A stretch of DNA of 42,348 bases from Paenibacillus radicis (ex Gao et al. 2016). GTDB taxonomy: Bacteria > Bacillota > Bacilli > Paenibacillales > Paenibacillaceae. This document shows, piece by piece, positions 32,534 to 42,175 of the stretch. The DNA is taken from the NCBI RefSeq assembly GCF_014641555.1, contig NZ_BMHY01000013.1, positions 1 to 42,348 on the forward strand, given 5' to 3'. The notes under the pieces are model-generated. The model was not told the origin of the DNA. It saw nothing but the letters and a program-made list of their open reading frames with translations, and did no database searches. A program made the translations under genes and the position numbers. The number at the start of each line of letters is the position of its first letter. Position 1 is the stretch's first letter.

Positions 32534-35500
32534 ATGAATCGTTACCGCCAAAAGATCGGTATGCTCTTATCGATCGTATTATTCATGCAGCTAGTATTGC
32601 CGGGATCGATAACAAGTTCCCACGTTATCAAAGCCGCTGCAGCCGGTCCCATATTAACCAATAAGAATCCTGCTGACGATTTTACGAATGTTGGATTGAA
32701 TGCTCCGCTCGTTTTTACGTTTGATGAGCCCGTAGCGAAGGGAACAGGCTCCGCCTCGTTTACGATTTACAATTACACATTAAACACAGTGTTCGAGAGC
32801 TACAATGTTGCAACCGATAGCCGGGTTTCTATCGATGCGACCGGACGGACTGTCACTGTTCGTCCAAGTAAGGCCTTTAGCCTGAATACCGATTATTATA
32901 TATTAATCGACCCGGGGGCATTCGTAAATGTATCCAATGCCGCGAACTATTCTGGTATTGCAAGTGCTACCGAATGGAATTTCAAAACGGTCGAGACGGT
33001 GGATACAACAGCTCCTGTATTAACCGCAGCCTATCCGGCAAGTGAACAGGCGGGCATTGCGATTACTTCGCCGATTACGCTCATATTCAATAAACCGATA
33101 TATGTCGCTAATGGAGATCTTAGCCTCGTTACCAATCCTAGCAACACGGCATATGAGGAACGGAAAATACCTGTTACCTCCAATCAAGTAACCGGCAGCG
33201 GCACGAATACAATCACGATCTCGCCAGCTGCAGCATGGTATCCGAATAGTACCTATACGTTCACGATTCCAAGGGGCGTGCTGCAAGATGCCGCCGGCAA
33301 TGTGTTTTCTGGCCAGACGTGGCGGTTTACAACTGCGCCCGCTCCGGTTAATGTTATAGGACTATCACCAGCGGACAACGCAACGTCTGTACCTGTGACG
33401 AATGCGCTAGCGGTTGCTTTTGATAAAGGAGTTGTCGCGGGGACTAATAAGTACATTCATCTCATTCGCGCCTATGACAATTATGACGAGCGGATTCTGG
33501 CAGCGGATACTTCAAGAGTTACGATATCAAGCAATAATGTAGTTACGATCCGCCCTCAAAAGATGCTTGCAAATACAAGGTATTATGTATTGATTGATGC
33601 GGGTGCCTTTGTAGATAAAACGACCGGTGAATGGTTCCAGGGAATTTCGAACGCATCCACTTGGGATTTCACGACCGATCCGGGCGATGAAAAAGACCCT
33701 CCTCTTTCTACAGCAGTCTACCCTGCACACGGAGGAACGATTGGAACGCTTAACTCCAATCTAGAAATAATATTTAATGAGCCGGTATATCCGGATTCTG
33801 GAAATATAGAAATTCGCAATGTTGTGAACAATGTACTGTTCCGTTCCATTCCAGTTACGTCGGATAATGTGACGGGTGGCGGAACAAATAAAATTACAAT
33901 CAATCCGAATAAAGCACTATATGCAGGCGATTCCAATAAAGCGTTTGTTAACAATTCACAATACTATGTTGTCATCGGCAACAGAGGGTTTAGAGATGCG
34001 GCCGGCAATTATTTTGCAGGGGTTACGGCAAACAATTGGCAATTCCGCGTTGCACAGGATACCGTCAAGCCTGCGCTTGAATCGATCTTTCCAGCTAACA
34101 ACACAAACAATGTATTGCCTAATGCTTATTTTTCTGCTTTCTTCAACAAGCCAGTTGTGAAAGGAACAGGTTCGATTTGGATTAGACCGGTAGGCAGCAC
34201 TACCGCACAGCCCGTTCTGACTAGCTACTACGTCCATCCGGATAACAGTAAACAAGTTGTTATTGTCCAACCAACCGGTACCACTCTGGCTGGCAATACT
34301 AACTATTACATTGAGATAAGCCCAGACGCAATTACTGATTTAGCTGGAAATGCCTATGCCGGTATTCAAAACCAATATCAATGGGCGTTTAAAACGATAG
34401 GCGAAGATACAAGCCCTCCGGTTATTAGCAAGATGGAATACGAGAGTAATGTCATTACAATGACCTTCAATGAAGAGTTGAATGCAAATAGTGTGCCTGC
34501 GGTTAGCAATTTTTACGTGACCGTGAACGATATCATGAGACCTGTCGTTTCCGTAGCGGTATCGGGCGTAACGGTGAAATTGACCTTGTCCAGCGCTATC
34601 GTTAACGGACAGCCGGTCAAGCTATCTTACTCCAAGCCAATTACTACTACAGGAGGCATTCAGGATATTGTAGGCAACCAGACGCTTAGCATCGGCAATT
34701 ACGAAGTTAAGCCAGTTGTAAACACTACATCAGCTGCACCGTCAAGCGGATCTGCAAATGGAAGTATCGTCTCTATTACGTTTAACAAAGCACTCGCTGC
34801 TGCAAACAGCTACGCCTATTCGCAGTTCGGTATCAGTGTCGACGGCACCTACTACAGCCCGACAGCTATTTATGTGAGCGGGAGCACCGTGCAGTTGACC
34901 TTTAACGGGACGGCCTCGAACAGTCAAGCCGTCTATGTTTCTTATTCACCAGGCTCTTATCCGATTAAGGATACGGATGGCATTAATGTTAACGCCTTCT
35001 CCAGCTATCGCATTAGCGGCGGAACAGATGTTACACCGCCATCCTTAATTAGCGCAGTCGCTAATGGCTCGACAATTACGTTACGCTATAATGAGTCCTT
35101 GAATAGCTCATCCGTACCTTATCCTGGCAGCTACAGCGTTAGCGTGAACAGTTCAATACGCACAGTAACACAAGTGCAAGTGAGCGGCGATCAGGTTATA
35201 TTGACATTAAGCAGTCCTGTATCGCTGGGGGATTCGATCTATGTAAGCTATGGGGCGGCTTCTCCAAGAATTACGGATCAGGCGGGCAACGCAGCGGCAT
35301 CCTTCACTACGATTAATGCGCCTGTCGGGAATGCATCGGGGTTATTGGCAGCAGGGGTTGTAAAGGGATCGACTGCAACGTTGACCTTCAACGAGTCGCT
35401 TAACAACTATTACTTGCCGTCCATATCCCAGTTCATGCTGCAAGCGGACGGTACGAATTATTCTATATCTAAGGTCGTATTGAGCGGTTCGACGGTTACA

Positions 35501-36937
35501 TTGACGTTATCGTCTCCAGTTGGCGCGTCCAGCAAAGTGACGATGTCCTATTACGGGAATTCGTCCACCGGGCTAAGAACGAATAGCGGAAAAACGATCG
35601 AAAATTTCACGAACTATTCGTTGACCAATCAAACTTCTGTAATTGATTCTTTGCCGGGAGGCTTTGAGCAAGCTGATGGCGGAGGCATAGGGATACAGAA
35701 GTCCAATGCCACTGTTACGGGGGCCACTTCACCGGCAGGAAAATACGTAAACAAATACACGATTCCATCGGAGAAAATTATTTTGGCTTATCAAGCAGCA
35801 CGAACGTTAGGCTCGAACAATCTGCGAGTCGTGTTCCAAGTGCCTAGCACAGAGGGCGCAGCAGTTGTAGCTTTTCCGCTGTCTGCCTTGCAAAGCGCAG
35901 TTTATTACGGCAACAACGCGACAATCGCGGTTCAGTACAATGGAATTTCATATGATATTCCTCTAAGCGCATTGAATTTCTCGCAAATTGCAAGTTCATT
36001 GAATGCGAACGGAGTTGTAGGGGATTTGCTGATTCAAATCGATCAGGGCAGCTCCAGCTTGACGAGCGCGTTGACCTCTGCGATTAGCAGAGCGAATGCG
36101 ACGCTCATTGCTCCGCCAGTTCACTTTGACGTGTCAGCCTCCTATGGAGGCACTGTGAAGCCCGTTCAAAGCTTCAATGGCTATCTGACACGCTCGATGG
36201 AAGCACCGTATTCCATCGATAGAAAGACAACCTCAGTAGTCTGGTTTGATCCTGAGACGGGTGGATTATCTTATGTGCCAACAACGTACACGACAGTAAA
36301 CGGTAAAATGATTGCCAAGTTCCAGCGCAAAGGCAATAGTGCATATGCGCTAGTACAAGGCAATGTAAGCTTTTCGGATATCAGCAAGCATTGGGCCGGT
36401 ACAACGATTCAAATATTGGCTAAGAAGTACATTGTTGACGGACGCAGCTCAACCAAATTCGAGCCGGAGAAGTCAATTACACGCGGTGAGTTTGCATCGT
36501 ATATCGCGAAAGGGCTAGGTCTGGCCGGAAATAAAGCCGCCGCATCTAAGTTCAGGGATGTCAACACGGGAACGGCTATGGCCGCCTATATTGGCGCGGC
36601 TTCGGAAGCAGGCATCGTTCAAGGCAATTCGGATGGCACCTTTAAGCCGAACAGCCCGATTTCCCGTCAGGAGATGGCGGTAATGATGACGCGCGCTTCC
36701 AAAGCGGCGGGGGTTACCGTTACCCTGCAATCTTCCACATCATCTTACTTATCGAAGTTCTCCGACCGGGGTAAAATCGCCTCATGGGCGCAGACTGACG
36801 TTGCCAAGGCCGTTTATACCGGTGTCATTACCGGCAAGACGACGACAACGTTCAGTCCGACAACGAATGCAACACGGGCGGAAGCGACTGTCATGATTAA
36901 GAGACTGCTGGAAAAAGTCAACTTCCTCAGCGCATAA
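32534..36937 (+). CDS. Large Ig-like and SwmB-repeat protein with C-terminal SLH domains
   Basis: A 1467-aa exported protein. ATG 32534 is chosen with CGGGGAGTG at 32518-32526; GTG 32525 overlaps the site. A signal peptide (about 1-36, ending IKAAA) is followed by about five Big_5-like Ig modules (about 38-620; each has the core 'P..NATxVPxxxxxxxxFxKPVxxG... IxIxxxxxLxxxTxYYVxIDxGAFxDxxGNxxxG'). About four SwmB-like modules (about 625-1035; 'MTFNEELNxxSVPxxxxFxVxVN... VxLTLSSxVxxG.xVxxSY') come next, then a spacer region (about 1045-1270). Three SLH domains (about 1278-1467) carry ITRGE, ISRQE and ATRAE. These modules are typical of large adhesins and S-layer-bound enzymes. No catalytic domain was recognised. 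Confidence 0.88.
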   Translation: MNRYRQKIGMLLSIVLFMQLVLPGSITSSHVIKAAAAGPILTNKNPADDFTNVGLNAPLVFTFDEPVAKGTGSASFTIYNYTLNTVFESYNVATDSRVSIDATGRTVTVRPSKAFSLNTDYYILIDPGAFVNVSNAANYSGIASATEWNFKTVETVDTTAPVLTAAYPASEQAGIAITSPITLIFNKPIYVANGDLSLVTNPSNTAYEERKIPVTSNQVTGSGTNTITISPAAAWYPNSTYTFTIPRGVLQDAAGNVFSGQTWRFTTAPAPVNVIGLSPADNATSVPVTNALAVAFDKGVVAGTNKYIHLIRAYDNYDERILAADTSRVTISSNNVVTIRPQKMLANTRYYVLIDAGAFVDKTTGEWFQGISNASTWDFTTDPGDEKDPPLSTAVYPAHGGTIGTLNSNLEIIFNEPVYPDSGNIEIRNVVNNVLFRSIPVTSDNVTGGGTNKITINPNKALYAGDSNKAFVNNSQYYVVIGNRGFRDAAGNYFAGVTANNWQFRVAQDTVKPALESIFPANNTNNVLPNAYFSAFFNKPVVKGTGSIWIRPVGSTTAQPVLTSYYVHPDNSKQVVIVQPTGTTLAGNTNYYIEISPDAITDLAGNAYAGIQNQYQWAFKTIGEDTSPPVISKMEYESNVITMTFNEELNANSVPAVSNFYVTVNDIMRPVVSVAVSGVTVKLTLSSAIVNGQPVKLSYSKPITTTGGIQDIVGNQTLSIGNYEVKPVVNTTSAAPSSGSANGSIVSITFNKALAAANSYAYSQFGISVDGTYYSPTAIYVSGSTVQLTFNGTASNSQAVYVSYSPGSYPIKDTDGINVNAFSSYRISGGTDVTPPSLISAVANGSTITLRYNESLNSSSVPYPGSYSVSVNSSIRTVTQVQVSGDQVILTLSSPVSLGDSIYVSYGAASPRITDQAGNAAASFTTINAPVGNASGLLAAGVVKGSTATLTFNESLNNYYLPSISQFMLQADGTNYSISKVVLSGSTVTLTLSSPVGASSKVTMSYYGNSSTGLRTNSGKTIENFTNYSLTNQTSVIDSLPGGFEQADGGGIGIQKSNATVTGATSPAGKYVNKYTIPSEKIILAYQAARTLGSNNLRVVFQVPSTEGAAVVAFPLSALQSAVYYGNNATIAVQYNGISYDIPLSALNFSQIASSLNANGVVGDLLIQIDQGSSSLTSALTSAISRANATLIAPPVHFDVSASYGGTVKPVQSFNGYLTRSMEAPYSIDRKTTSVVWFDPETGGLSYVPTTYTTVNGKMIAKFQRKGNSAYALVQGNVSFSDISKHWAGTTIQILAKKYIVDGRSSTKFEPEKSITRGEFASYIAKGLGLAGNKAAASKFRDVNTGTAMAAYIGAASEAGIVQGNSDGTFKPNSPISRQEMAVMMTRASKAAGVTVTLQSSTSSYLSKFSDRGKIASWAQTDVAKAVYTGVITGKTTTTFSPTTNATRAEATVMIKRLLEKVNFLSA

Positions 36938-36948
36938 CAGGTCCAAAG

Positions 36949-36984
36949 CCTCCCTTCCGCGAAATGCGGCGGGGAGGTTTTTTT
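36949..36984 (+). terminator. Terminator after the Ig/SLH gene
   Basis: CCTCCC (36949-36954) pairs with GGGAGG (36972-36977), with an inner CCGC-GAAAT-GCGG stem (36957-36969), then seven T residues. Confidence 0.88.
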
Positions 36985-37105
36985 CTGCCTATTTTTTAAA
37001 ATGGCAAAACATTAATCTCTCCAATGAGCTGATCCTATGCGATTCTGGCAGATGAAAAAAAGGGTTCGACTTTCTCCCATTAATATTTATTAATATTGTG
37101 AATAC

Positions 37106-37137
37106 GTAACTTTTAACCTAGTCTTGTAGTCTATAAT
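37106..37137 (+). promoter_or_regulatory. Promoter region of the phosphodiester glycosidase gene
   Basis: TATAAT at 37132-37137 gives a perfect -10, but the -35 is weak. GTAACTTTT (37106-37114), 9 bp, TTGTAGTCTATAAT (37124-37137) echoes the AACTTTT-N9-TTGCGTCTAAT element before the 1213-aa SLH gene, with a one-base insertion. Confidence 0.45.
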
Positions 37138-37171
37138 AGATAGACTTAGAGATGGGAGAGTTGCAAAAAAG

Positions 37172-39880
37172 ATGCGTAAGGTAGACAACAACCATGTTCG
37201 GCAGACGGCAGGCTTAAGCAAGAAAGTTATTGTAGTCCTGTTAGGTGGAGCACTCTTGATTCAACCGCTGGCGGCAGCGGTACCTGTGAGCTGGAATCCT
37301 GCAAAAACATCCGTCGCTGCGGCGGCAACGGCAAGCTCGGCATTTAAACTGCTTCAAGAATCATACATAACAGCCGGAGCGCTGAAGAAAGAATATGTCT
37401 GGACGACACAACGCAGCGGCAAAAAGGCGGAGACGAATGTTCACGTCATCGAGATCGACCTCTCGAATCCTAATGTGAAGCTGGACGCGATGAGCGGAAA
37501 AAACAATACGGTTGGCAAGCTGAATACAATTGCCAATATGACGAAGGAAAATGGCGCGGTGGCCGGTATTAATGCTGACGTTTTTATTACGTCCACGGAA
37601 GGCTCGCCGATGGGCGCTCAAGTTTCGAGCGGTACTATGCTCGTCAGCCCAATGAAGATAAAAGGAATGTACGCGTTCGCAGTGACGAAGGATCGCCAGC
37701 CGGTCATCGACAGCTATACGTTTGATGGAACGGTGAAGTCGGGAGACGGCTCAACCTTTGTTCTTGCCGGCATGAACCAATCTGCCTATGTTCCCGAAGT
37801 TGGGGGCTCTAAATATAGCCATTTCAATCAGCTTCATATTTACACAAGCGCTTGGGGCGGAGCTGAACGTCCTCGCAACGCGATGGCTACGCCAACGGAG
37901 GTGCTCGTCCGCAACGGCATCGTAGAGCAAATTTCGGAGCAGGCTCCTATATCCGGGGCCATTCCGAGCGACGGTTATATTTTACGGGGACATGGAGATG
38001 CCGCTAAATTTATTGTGGAACATCTTCAGGTTGGCCAATCCGTAACTAGCAATTATTCACTAGTATCCTCTAATGGAAGCAAGGTAGATCCATCCTCATT
38101 CCAAATGCTTATTGGCGGTCACACTATTCTCGTAGACAAAGGCGCTGCAGCAGCTTTCTCACGCGATATTTCGGGAGTCAGCGGCTCGTCGATCGTCTCT
38201 CGTTCTGCGGTGGGCTACTCTAAAGACGGTAAAAAGGCATACTTGATTACGACCGAGAAGTTCGGCAACAGCACAGGGGCTACTCTTAAGGAAATGCAGC
38301 AAATTATGGTCGGCCTTGGTGTCTACAAGGGGATTAACCTCGACGGCGGCGGCTCAACGACGATGATCGACCGGCCGCTAGGCGAGACGGGCTTACAGCT
38401 CACTCATTCCACGCAATACGGGACGACGCAGCGCAGCGTAGCGAATGGAATCGGCGTATTTTCCACAGCACCGAAGGGATCTTTGAAAGGCATTACGGTA
38501 AGCGGCTCGAATGTGCTGTTTATTGGCCAAAAAGCCTCGTATTCGGTTAAAGCCTACGATACGTACTATAACCCGTTTGAGCTGACCAGCACGAATGCCA
38601 AATGGAGCAGTATCGGCAGTGTCGGAACGATGAGCGGTAACGAGTTTACGGCGACAAAAGCGGGAACGGCGACCATATCGGTTAGATCCGGCGATGTGAC
38701 CTCCAACTATCCGATTGAGGTCATTGGCCAAGATCAGGTTGCCGAAGTGAAGCTGGATGCAGCAGCAGGCATGCTTACTAAAGGGGCGACCGTCTCGGTT
38801 CCAGTTACGATTACGCTGAAGAACGGCAAGAGCTATAAGCTGACGGGCGATTCGCTGAAATGGGAGTTCATTGGCTTTACCGGCTCTCAGAAAGGCAATA
38901 CGATCACGGTTGAATCGACCGGTACATCAACAACTGGTTATGCGATTGGACGTTACGACGGCTTCCCGACGATTCTGCCATTTACGCAAGGCGGTTCGGA
39001 GAAAACGCTGGAAAACTTCGAGAACGTCGGCTACGCCATCACTTCTCAAGTGACGCCATCAGCGACGACAACGGGCGGTGTGAAGCTTGTCAGCGACCTG
39101 CCGAAACAGACATCTGGCAAAGCGCTGCAAATTTCATATGATTTCAGTGCAGGTACAGGAACGAAGGCTGTATACGCTGTGTTTAACGGCACGGCCGGTA
39201 AAACAGTGGATGGCGCTCCAAACGGCATGACGGTCGATGTCTATGGAGACGGAAGCTTGAACTGGCTGCGAGCTGAGTTCACCGATGCTGACGGCAAAGC
39301 GCATTTGGTTGATCTGGCGAAGCAGCTGGATTGGACAGGCTGGAAAACGGTCAAAGCTGATCTTAGCTCCTACGGTATGAAATACCCGGTTAAGCTCAAA
39401 CGTATCTATGTCGTGACGATTGCCGACGGCCAGGATGAGCGTGCGGCAACCGGAGCAGTAGGTTTGGACAACTTGAAGCTGCAATATGCGAGCGCGCCGG
39501 TCACAAGCGTGAATAAGTCTATCGTCATGAATATCGGCAAAAAAACAGCGACTGTAGACGGAAAGAGTATTACGCTAGACGTAGCTCCGCTTGAGCTTAA
39601 TGGCACGACTTATGTCCCACTTCGTTTTGTAAGTGATGCTTTGGGAGCAACTTTGAAATGGGACGATAAGCTCAATCGTGTATCCGTTATTAAAGGCTCG
39701 ACGATGCTGGAAATGGTCATCGGTAAGAAAGAACTCGTTATGAACGGGAAACGCTCAGAGACCGCCGTTGCGCCAATTGTCCGCAATGGACGGACGCTGA
39801 TTCCGATTCGTCTATTCTCTGAAAACCTGGGTCTAAAAGTCGGTTATGAGAACAAAACGAAAAAGATTACCATTGATTAA
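37172..39880 (+). CDS. Secreted phosphodiester glycosidase-like protein with CuAO_N1 C-terminus
   Basis: A 902-aa exported protein; ATG 37172 has GATGGGAGAG about 11 nt upstream. After a signal peptide (about 1-50, with a basic N-terminus and the LLGGALLIQPLAAAVPV core) comes a NAGPA/DUF2233-type domain (about 55-430), with the motifs AGINADVF and GINLDGGGSTTM (about 386-397). This family removes GlcNAc from phosphodiesters; in Firmicutes a wall-polymer role is suspected. An Ig-like module (about 435-525) and a jelly-roll-like region (about 605-775, ENFENVGYAI ... GLDNLKLQYA) follow. The C-terminus (about 785-902) is two copper-amine-oxidase N1-like units (VPLRFVSDALGA, IPIRLFSENLG), a common Paenibacillus envelope module. 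The individual domain calls are more certain than the combined function. Confidence 0.82.
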   Translation: MRKVDNNHVRQTAGLSKKVIVVLLGGALLIQPLAAAVPVSWNPAKTSVAAAATASSAFKLLQESYITAGALKKEYVWTTQRSGKKAETNVHVIEIDLSNPNVKLDAMSGKNNTVGKLNTIANMTKENGAVAGINADVFITSTEGSPMGAQVSSGTMLVSPMKIKGMYAFAVTKDRQPVIDSYTFDGTVKSGDGSTFVLAGMNQSAYVPEVGGSKYSHFNQLHIYTSAWGGAERPRNAMATPTEVLVRNGIVEQISEQAPISGAIPSDGYILRGHGDAAKFIVEHLQVGQSVTSNYSLVSSNGSKVDPSSFQMLIGGHTILVDKGAAAAFSRDISGVSGSSIVSRSAVGYSKDGKKAYLITTEKFGNSTGATLKEMQQIMVGLGVYKGINLDGGGSTTMIDRPLGETGLQLTHSTQYGTTQRSVANGIGVFSTAPKGSLKGITVSGSNVLFIGQKASYSVKAYDTYYNPFELTSTNAKWSSIGSVGTMSGNEFTATKAGTATISVRSGDVTSNYPIEVIGQDQVAEVKLDAAAGMLTKGATVSVPVTITLKNGKSYKLTGDSLKWEFIGFTGSQKGNTITVESTGTSTTGYAIGRYDGFPTILPFTQGGSEKTLENFENVGYAITSQVTPSATTTGGVKLVSDLPKQTSGKALQISYDFSAGTGTKAVYAVFNGTAGKTVDGAPNGMTVDVYGDGSLNWLRAEFTDADGKAHLVDLAKQLDWTGWKTVKADLSSYGMKYPVKLKRIYVVTIADGQDERAATGAVGLDNLKLQYASAPVTSVNKSIVMNIGKKTATVDGKSITLDVAPLELNGTTYVPLRFVSDALGATLKWDDKLNRVSVIKGSTMLEMVIGKKELVMNGKRSETAVAPIVRNGRTLIPIRLFSENLGLKVGYENKTKKITID

Positions 39881-39904
39881 AATAGACGGGCGGCAGCTTT
39901 CCTG

Positions 39905-39913
39905 TGTTATGAT
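39905..39913 (+). promoter_or_regulatory. Extended -10 promoter candidate for degS-degU
   Basis: TGTTATGAT at 39905-39913 is an extended -10 (TGn-TATGAT). The -35 candidate TAGACG (39883-39888) has a 19-bp spacer and is weak. GAGGGG for degS follows at 39949-39954. Confidence 0.45.
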
Positions 39914-39966
39914 AGAATGGTATAACCTTCTATATTAATCCTTTTAAGAGGGGTTGCCGAATCGTC

Positions 39967-41115
39967 GTGGATCAACATATTGTAGATATTAATCGCGTCA
40001 TAACCAATGCGATCGCGGTTATGGAAGACAGCAAGATTCAAATTTACGAAATATGCGAATCGGCGCGCGCCGAGCTTGATTCTCTCGTGCAGGAACTTGA
40101 ACTTGTGCTAGAGGAGAACGGCAAAACCATTCTTCGGGTGGATGAGCTGGAGAAGGAGTATCGTCGCGCCCGTATTCGGCTGACTGAAGTCAGCAAGGAT
40201 TTCGTCCGATATAAAGAAGAGGATATTAAGCAGGCGTATGAAAAGGCGACGGTCATTCAAATGGACCTCATGGTCTATCGGGAGAAGGAAGCCTATCTAA
40301 AGACGAGGCGGGACGACTTGCAAAAGCGGGTCCGCAACGTTAAAAGCTCCATCGAGCGCGCCGAAATGATCGCCTCGCAAATCAATGTCGTGCTGGAGTA
40401 TTTGTCCGGCGACTTGAACCAGGTGACGAGAATATTGGAGTCCGCGAAAACGAGGCAGATGATTGGTCTAAAGATTATCGTCGCGCAAGAGGAAGAGCGA
40501 AAGCGTATTTCCCGCGAAATTCACGACGGACCTGCTCAATCGCTCGCCAATATCGTGCTGCGAACAGAAATTGCAGAAAGAATGCTCATCAAGAAGGAAT
40601 TTCAAATGGTGCAGGACGAATTAATAGATTTGAAAGGGCAAGTTCGTTCGGGGCTGGAGGACATCCGCAAAATTATTTTTAATTTGCGTCCTATGGCATT
40701 GGACGATTTGGGACTTGTGCCGACGCTTCGCAAATTCGTTCAGGACTTCGAAGAGAGAACCAAGATACATACCGTATTCGAGCTGACAGGGAAAGAAGTC
40801 AGAATGCCGTCTGCGATGGAGGCAGCAATCTTTCGGCTTGTGCAAGAGGCCTACACCAATGCGCATAAGCATGCAAGCGCCTCGCACGTCACACTGGAAA
40901 TGAACTACCAACCCGAGATGGTGATCATTACCGTTCTTGATAATGGAGTAGGTTTTCAGAGCGAGCTTGTCGAATATCAGGCGAGTCACAACTCCCACTT
41001 TGGCCTGATTGGCATGCGTGAGCGTGTCGATCTTCTCGAAGGGAGGATGGAAATAGACTCAAAAATCGGACAAGGGACGAAAGTTTTATTTTATATCCCA
41101 ATAACAGTAGAGTAG
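39967..41115 (+). CDS. degS: Sensor histidine kinase DegS
   Basis: A 382-aa cytoplasmic histidine kinase (B. subtilis DegS is 385 aa), partner of the following gene and regulator of secreted enzymes, motility and biofilm. The first 170 residues are helical, with a long coiled-coil (about 40-135) typical of DegS. The HisKA_3 motif EEERKRISREIHDGPAQSLAN contains the phospho-acceptor His186, and the ATP-binding domain shows DNGVGF and GLIGMRERVDLLEG. No membrane segment is present, as expected for DegS. GTG 39967 is the start, with GAGGGG about 12 nt upstream. The stop is 20 nt before degU. Confidence 0.95.
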   Translation: MDQHIVDINRVITNAIAVMEDSKIQIYEICESARAELDSLVQELELVLEENGKTILRVDELEKEYRRARIRLTEVSKDFVRYKEEDIKQAYEKATVIQMDLMVYREKEAYLKTRRDDLQKRVRNVKSSIERAEMIASQINVVLEYLSGDLNQVTRILESAKTRQMIGLKIIVAQEEERKRISREIHDGPAQSLANIVLRTEIAERMLIKKEFQMVQDELIDLKGQVRSGLEDIRKIIFNLRPMALDDLGLVPTLRKFVQDFEERTKIHTVFELTGKEVRMPSAMEAAIFRLVQEAYTNAHKHASASHVTLEMNYQPEMVIITVLDNGVGFQSELVEYQASHNSHFGLIGMRERVDLLEGRMEIDSKIGQGTKVLFYIPITVE

Positions 41116-41135
41116 AGAAAGGAGAAAGATGACGA

Positions 41136-41870
41136 ATGAACCAAATTGCTCAGGCACCAGGTGTTAAGCCAAAGATTAAAGTGTTGCTCGCGGATGATCA
41201 CCAGCTTTTTCGCGAAGGGCTAAAACGGATTTTGAATATGGAAGATGACCTTGAAGTAATCGGAGAATGCGGCGACGGCATTCAGGTGCTGGAGTTCTGC
41301 AATCATACCCAGCCGGAAATCGTGCTGATGGATATTAATATGCCGATTGAGAACGGAGTGGTCACGACAGAGCGTCTGAAGACGATTTTTCCCGATGTAA
41401 AGGTGATCATTCTTTCCATTCATGATGACGAGAGCTACGTATTCGAGACGCTTCGCAAAGGGGCGACTGGCTACTTGCTGAAAGATATGGAGGCAGAGTC
41501 GTTAATTAACGCGATTCGTTCCGTTGTGAATGGACATGCCTACATTCATCCGAAGGTGACGGGCAAGCTGATCAATCAGTTGCGCCGGATGACGTATCTG
41601 GATGAAATGGGTGTCGTATCGGGCGCAGCTGCTACTAGCGAGCCAGGCGTGAAATTTATCGCCAGCGAAGATAATCCGTTGACCCGCCGGGAGGCGGAAG
41701 TGCTTCGTTTGATGGCCGAGGGCAAGAGCAACAAGCTCATCGGCGAATTTTTGTTCATTAGCGAGAAAACTGTTAAAAACCATGTCAGCAGCATTTTGCA
41801 AAAGATGGAGGTTGACGACCGCACACAAGCGGTTATTCAATCCATTAAATATGGCTGGGTGACGTTGTAA
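41136..41870 (+). CDS. degU: Response regulator DegU
   Basis: A 244-aa NarL/FixJ-family regulator (B. subtilis 229 aa). The receiver domain has the acidic pair Asp20-Asp21, the phospho-acceptor Asp66 in LMDINMP and the Lys in YLLKDM. The C-terminal LuxR-type HTH (about 178-240) contains LTRREAEVLRLMAEGKSNKLIGEFLFISEKTVKNHVSSIL. A linker of about 30 residues (about 150-178) joins the two. ATG 41136 has AAAGGAGAAAG upstream; the extra 10 N-terminal residues relative to B. subtilis are normal for the genus. It is cotranscribed with degS and has a terminator about 185 nt downstream. Confidence 0.95.
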   Translation: MNQIAQAPGVKPKIKVLLADDHQLFREGLKRILNMEDDLEVIGECGDGIQVLEFCNHTQPEIVLMDINMPIENGVVTTERLKTIFPDVKVIILSIHDDESYVFETLRKGATGYLLKDMEAESLINAIRSVVNGHAYIHPKVTGKLINQLRRMTYLDEMGVVSGAAATSEPGVKFIASEDNPLTRREAEVLRLMAEGKSNKLIGEFLFISEKTVKNHVSSILQKMEVDDRTQAVIQSIKYGWVTL

Positions 41871-42054
41871 GCTATACCGCATGAGTTAGCTGGATGCGTT
41901 TTGCGGCATGATGCTGGATTGTTAGCCTTTAGCCGCAAGGGCCTCGCAATAGAGCAGACCAAAGCTGCAGCATTAGGAGCGGAGCCCGGAGGAGATGGGC
42001 TGGACGAACACAGCCAGTCATCAGTCATAACAGGTCTGGTTAATACATAGCAGG
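41871..42054 (+). other. degU 3' untranslated region, no gene recognised
   Basis: No credible coding frame or RNA family was recognised. A short ATG frame of 11 codons at 41994 lies directly against GGAGGAG and is probably chance. Weak hairpins (GCCC/GGGC near 41984-42000; GGCTG/CAGCC near 41998-42015) are visible before the terminator. Confidence 0.5.
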
Positions 42055-42055
42055 G

Positions 42056-42084
42056 TCCCGTGTCTATAGACGCGGGATTTTTTT
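42056..42084 (+). terminator. Terminator after degU
   Basis: TCCCGTGTC (42056-42064) pairs with GACGCGGGA (42069-42077), with one G-U pair, around the loop TATA, then seven T residues. Confidence 0.9.
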
Positions 42085-42175
42085 GTTTTTTAGAGACTTT
42101 TAAGTTTTACGGGAAGACGGTCCGGATTTTGTCTGGAGTGTAGCTGATACAGCATGATGCAGGCGGGAAGGAGTG

